Below are positions 61,834 to 64,000 of a DNA stretch of 64,000 bases, piece after piece (position 1 is the first letter of the stretch; the number at the start of each line of letters is the position of its first letter). This DNA comes from an uncultured Alphaproteobacteria bacterium (GTDB lineage: Bacteria; Pseudomonadota; Alphaproteobacteria; UBA8366; JADFVY01): assembly GCA_947259105.1 (NCBI GenBank), contig CAMYKU010000023.1:16880-80879 (forward strand). Reading direction: 5' to 3'. A program made the translations under genes and the position numbers. A model generated the notes under the pieces. The model searched no databases and was not told the DNA's origin. It was given only the letters and a program-made list of their open reading frames with translations.

Positions 61834-62103
61834 TCAGCCTCCCGATAAAGCCTGGAACACGAACACCTCGTCGGCCTCGCCGACGCGATCCGACAGCCCG
61901 GCAGTGTCGGCCACGACGCAATCGTTCACGAACACCTTCACGTGTTTGCGCAGCCGGCCCTGGTCGTCCAGAAGATAGGAGCGCAGCTTCGGGTTGGCCG
62001 CGAAGACGCCGTCCAGGACCGTGCGCACCGTATCGCCCCCGACGTCGACCGTCGGGCACGACAGATGCCGCTGCAGATTGTTTGTGAAGCTGACCCGTGC
62101 CAA
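61834..62103 (-). CDS. MoaD/ThiS-like sulfur-carrier-type protein
   Basis: An 89-residue beta-grasp protein ending in Gly-Gly (FQALSGG), as MoaD and ThiS do. The sequence VSFTNNLQRHLSCPTVDVGGDTVRTVLDGVF, LRKHVKVFVNDCVVAD and DEVFVFQALSGG fits the small carrier fold. The start is TTG at 62103 (GGGAG upstream), and an ATG in frame lies far too early. It is followed at 1 base by the BNR protein. A thiocarboxylated Gly-Gly end would make it a sulfur donor, but no ThiF/MoeB-like activating enzyme is near, so a chaperone role in a complex is another option. Confidence 0.78.
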   Translation of the reverse strand: MARVSFTNNLQRHLSCPTVDVGGDTVRTVLDGVFAANPKLRSYLLDDQGRLRKHVKVFVNDCVVADTAGLSDRVGEADEVFVFQALSGG

Positions 62104-62164
62104 CCTCTGCTCCCACCTCGCAGACCGGGATGTGCCGCAAGGGGCCTCCCGTTTGGTGGAGATT

Positions 62165-63403
62165 TTAGCATACCCGCCGGAATGTGGCGACGATCTCGAC
62201 ATGGGTCGAGTATTTGAACTGGTCGACCGGCGCGACGAACTCGATGCCATACCCACCCTCGACGAGGATCGCCGCGTCGCGGGCGAAGCTTGGCGGATCG
62301 CAGGACACCGCGACGACCACCGGCACCTTCGATTTCGCGAGCTCGCGCGCCTGGGCCTCGGCGCCGGCGCGGGGCGGGTCGAAGACGACGGCATCGAAAC
62401 GGGCGAGTTCCTTTGCGGTCAGCGGCCTGCGGAACAGGTCGCGCCGCTCGGCCTGCACGGGTTTCAGACCGCTCGCCGCGCGCGCCGCCCGGGACAGCGC
62501 GTCGAGCGCCGGCCGGTCGCTGTCGAACGCGGCGACCGTCGCTCGTTCCGCCAGCCTGAGCGCGAACGGCCCGATGCCGCAGAACAGGTCGGCGATGCGC
62601 CCGGCCGCGCCGACCCCGGCGCCCACCAGCCGCGCCAGCACCGCCTCGCCCGCCGCGGTCGCCTGCAGGAACGCGCCCGGCGGCAGGGGCACCCTCGCCG
62701 GCCCGATGCGCAGCGTCGGCGGCGTACGCGCGATGCCGAGCGCCCGGTTGACGGTGAGCCGCGCAAGACCGAGGCGCATCGCGGCCTCGCTGAGCGCGAC
62801 CTGGATCGCCGCGTCGTCGCCGACGGCGCCACGGATATCGCAGTCGAGTCCGGTATCCGTTGCGGTGCAAAGTACGTCGAGCGGCTTGCCCGCGGCCGCG
62901 AGGGGAATCGCCAGGTCGCGTGCGACGGCCGCCGCATCGCTCAAAGCCGGCACAACGATCGGGCAGGTGTCGAGATCGAGCAGCCGGTGGCTGCGCCCTT
63001 CCATGAAGCCGGCCAGCACGCGCCCCCGGGCGAAGCGGACATGCAGCGTTACCCGCCGCCGTCCTGCGCCATGGGCATCGATCGGCTCGCCGACCGGCGC
63101 GTCGATATGACGATGCGTGAGAGCCGTCTCGACCAGCCCGCGCTTCCAGATGCGATAGTCTTCGGTCCGCCAGTGCTGCACCGCGCAGCCGCCGCAGGTC
63201 CCGAAATGCGGACAGGACGGCGCGATGCGCGCCGGGCTGGGCTCGACGATCTCGACCAGCCGGGCGTGCCTGCCGTCGACCGTCGCGCGCACGGTCTCGC
63301 CGGGCAGGGTGAACGGCACATAGACCGGCCCGTCCGCCGTCTCGGCGACGCCCTCGCCATGCCGCCCCATGGCGGCGATGTGCAGTATCATTTCGCTTGC
63401 CAC
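62165..63403 (-). CDS. Class I RNA methyltransferase of the TrmA/RlmD (RumA) family
   Basis: A 412-residue enzyme with an N-terminal TRAM-like part (ILHIAAMGRHGEGVAE), the Cys cluster CPHFGTCGGCAVQHW that holds an iron-sulfur cluster, and the methyltransferase part with DLFCGIGPFALRLAERA, VFDPPRAGAEAQ and VSCDPPSFARDAA, the Cys of the last being the catalytic nucleophile. It methylates uracil C5 in rRNA or tRNA. The start ATG at 63403 opens directly into this pattern. Confidence 0.92.
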   Translation of the reverse strand: MASEMILHIAAMGRHGEGVAETADGPVYVPFTLPGETVRATVDGRHARLVEIVEPSPARIAPSCPHFGTCGGCAVQHWRTEDYRIWKRGLVETALTHRHIDAPVGEPIDAHGAGRRRVTLHVRFARGRVLAGFMEGRSHRLLDLDTCPIVVPALSDAAAVARDLAIPLAAAGKPLDVLCTATDTGLDCDIRGAVGDDAAIQVALSEAAMRLGLARLTVNRALGIARTPPTLRIGPARVPLPPGAFLQATAAGEAVLARLVGAGVGAAGRIADLFCGIGPFALRLAERATVAAFDSDRPALDALSRAARAASGLKPVQAERRDLFRRPLTAKELARFDAVVFDPPRAGAEAQARELAKSKVPVVVAVSCDPPSFARDAAILVEGGYGIEFVAPVDQFKYSTHVEIVATFRRVC

Positions 63404-63502
63404 GCCCTTCTCCTCAGGCGGGCATGCTTAGCGCGGCGGCAGCGCGAAGGCCACATTGAAGACCGCCGGGTGCGTGGCGGCGCAGTGACCGCCCGCCGCC
63501 GG

Positions 63503-64000
63503 TCAGGCCAGGATCTGCTCGAAGTCGAGGCCCCTGTCGTGCATGGCGTCGTACACCGCCCAGCAGGTGAACGTTGTCCAAAACCCGTTGTCGACCTGGC
63601 CGTGGTCCTGCTGGAACAGGTTGAAGGCATCGTCGCTGATGCGGCCCCAGTCGCCGTCGGCGCCGTCCCCGTCCGGCCCGAAATTACCCAGATCGTAGCC
63701 CAGCGCGATCAGGGCCTTCTGCCGCTTGAGCGGCTGCCACAACGGGCCCCATACGTCGGGGGTGGTGTCGTCGTCGTAGATCCCGCGCAGCACAAGGGCG
63801 AACGGAAAGCCGGCGACGTCCTCCTTGTAGCCGGGGCAGACGTCGTGGTGGCCGTGATGGTCGCGCACGCCGATCTGCGGCCAGCGCGCGACGACCTCCT
63901 TGCCGACCTGGATCATCATCGCGACCTGTTCGTCGGTCCAGGGCTGGATCCGCTGGATGTGGCGGCTGTTCGGCGTCGCCGCCTCGATCCAGTCGTCGCC
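63503..64000 (-). CDS. Partial N-acetylmuramoyl-L-alanine amidase with peptidoglycan-binding end
   Basis: The frame is open to the right edge of the window, so only the last 165 residues are seen. The visible end of the amidase domain has GHHDVCPGYKEDV (a PGRP/AmiD-type His and Cys block) with a preceding QIGVRDHHGHHD; a peptidoglycan-binding segment follows: QKALIALGYDLGNFGPDGDG...SDDAFNLFQQDHG. This layout is common in autolysins and phage endolysins. The start and any signal peptide lie outside the window. An internal ATG at 63919 is not the true start because the reading frame continues upstream without a stop and with the same composition. Confidence 0.7.
   Translation of the reverse strand, partial: GDDWIEAATPNSRHIQRIQPWTDEQVAMMIQVGKEVVARWPQIGVRDHHGHHDVCPGYKEDVAGFPFALVLRGIYDDDTTPDVWGPLWQPLKRQKALIALGYDLGNFGPDGDGADGDWGRISDDAFNLFQQDHGQVDNGFWTTFTCWAVYDAMHDRGLDFEQILA

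Noticed and set aside
63503..63919. Complete short gene starting at the ATG at 63919
   Set aside because: The frame stays open to the window edge with amidase-like sequence, so the gene is truncated by the window and not short.

Overview
The window is a GC-rich (well over 60% by eye) bacterial chromosome segment with dense, mostly housekeeping and metabolic gene content. The order purC-purS-purQ-purL-bolA-grxD next to rpsD, the many small Sec-exported proteins, the alphaproteobacterial-style palindromic repeats and the codon use point to an alphaproteobacterium, most likely Rhodospirillales-like. No tRNA, rRNA, CRISPR array or intact insertion sequence was found.

Layout: (1) 2-4070, a LemA/LemA/DUF2207/DUF2207 membrane operon, then prfC. 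(2) 5785-10949, a rearranged minus-strand block: SNase-like lipoprotein, DUF1194 protein, a fossil of a permease 3' end, a phosphodiester glycosidase fused in frame to a truncated DUF1194 gene, an unknown exported protein, and an intact SLC13-type permease. (3) 11109-18740: flavin reductase, YjdF-like protein, a PepSY protein with a long Asp/Arg repeat tail followed by an OmpR/PhoQ-type two-component system, three small exported proteins, and an arylsulfotransferase-like protein. (4) 18820-24684, a minus-strand operon of FMN glutamate-synthase-like enzyme, ThDP enzyme (acetolactate synthase type), gamma-glutamyltransferase and hydroxypyruvate isomerase. (5) 24834-33573: UbiE-like methyltransferase, PaaK-like ligase, glycine-zipper surface protein, citramalate synthase, TrmJ-type rRNA/tRNA methylase, and a pair of internally duplicated membrane proteins. 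(6) 33574-37793: palindromic repeats, rpsD with a visible promoter and terminator, a GerW/DUF2953 operon, a Phd/VapC toxin-antitoxin pair. (7) 37833-43047: grxD, bolA and the purLQ-X-SC operon, with a glycolipid-binding-family gene inserted between purS and purQ. (8) 43445-49281: three tandem DUF1194 genes, a duplicated NrfJ-like protein, a DEAD-box helicase with a DEGD motif, an exported orphan Hcp-like protein. (9) 49609-57481: flavodoxin-like protein, AzlCD exporter, and a glutamylated-polyamine locus (FAD oxidase, two PuuA-type glutamine synthetases, an SpuC-type aminotransferase) plus an ABM monooxygenase. (10) 57666-64000: a two-gene unit of a gluzincin (HEATH) metallopeptidase and a ComEC-type metallo-beta-lactamase protein, a BNR-repeat protein with a MoaD/ThiS-like partner, a TrmA-family RNA methyltransferase, and a partial peptidoglycan amidase running off the end.

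The best candidates for something not well described are the metallopeptidase/MBL pair (57666-60666), the tandem four-repeat membrane proteins (31312-33573), the GerW/DUF2953/small-protein operon in a probable non-sporeformer (35142-36373), the dispersed and partly decayed DUF1194 family (6440-8274 and 43445-46098), and the PepSY protein with the Asp/Arg repeat tail (12493-13122). All assignments are from reading translated sequence against remembered family motifs; no search was run.
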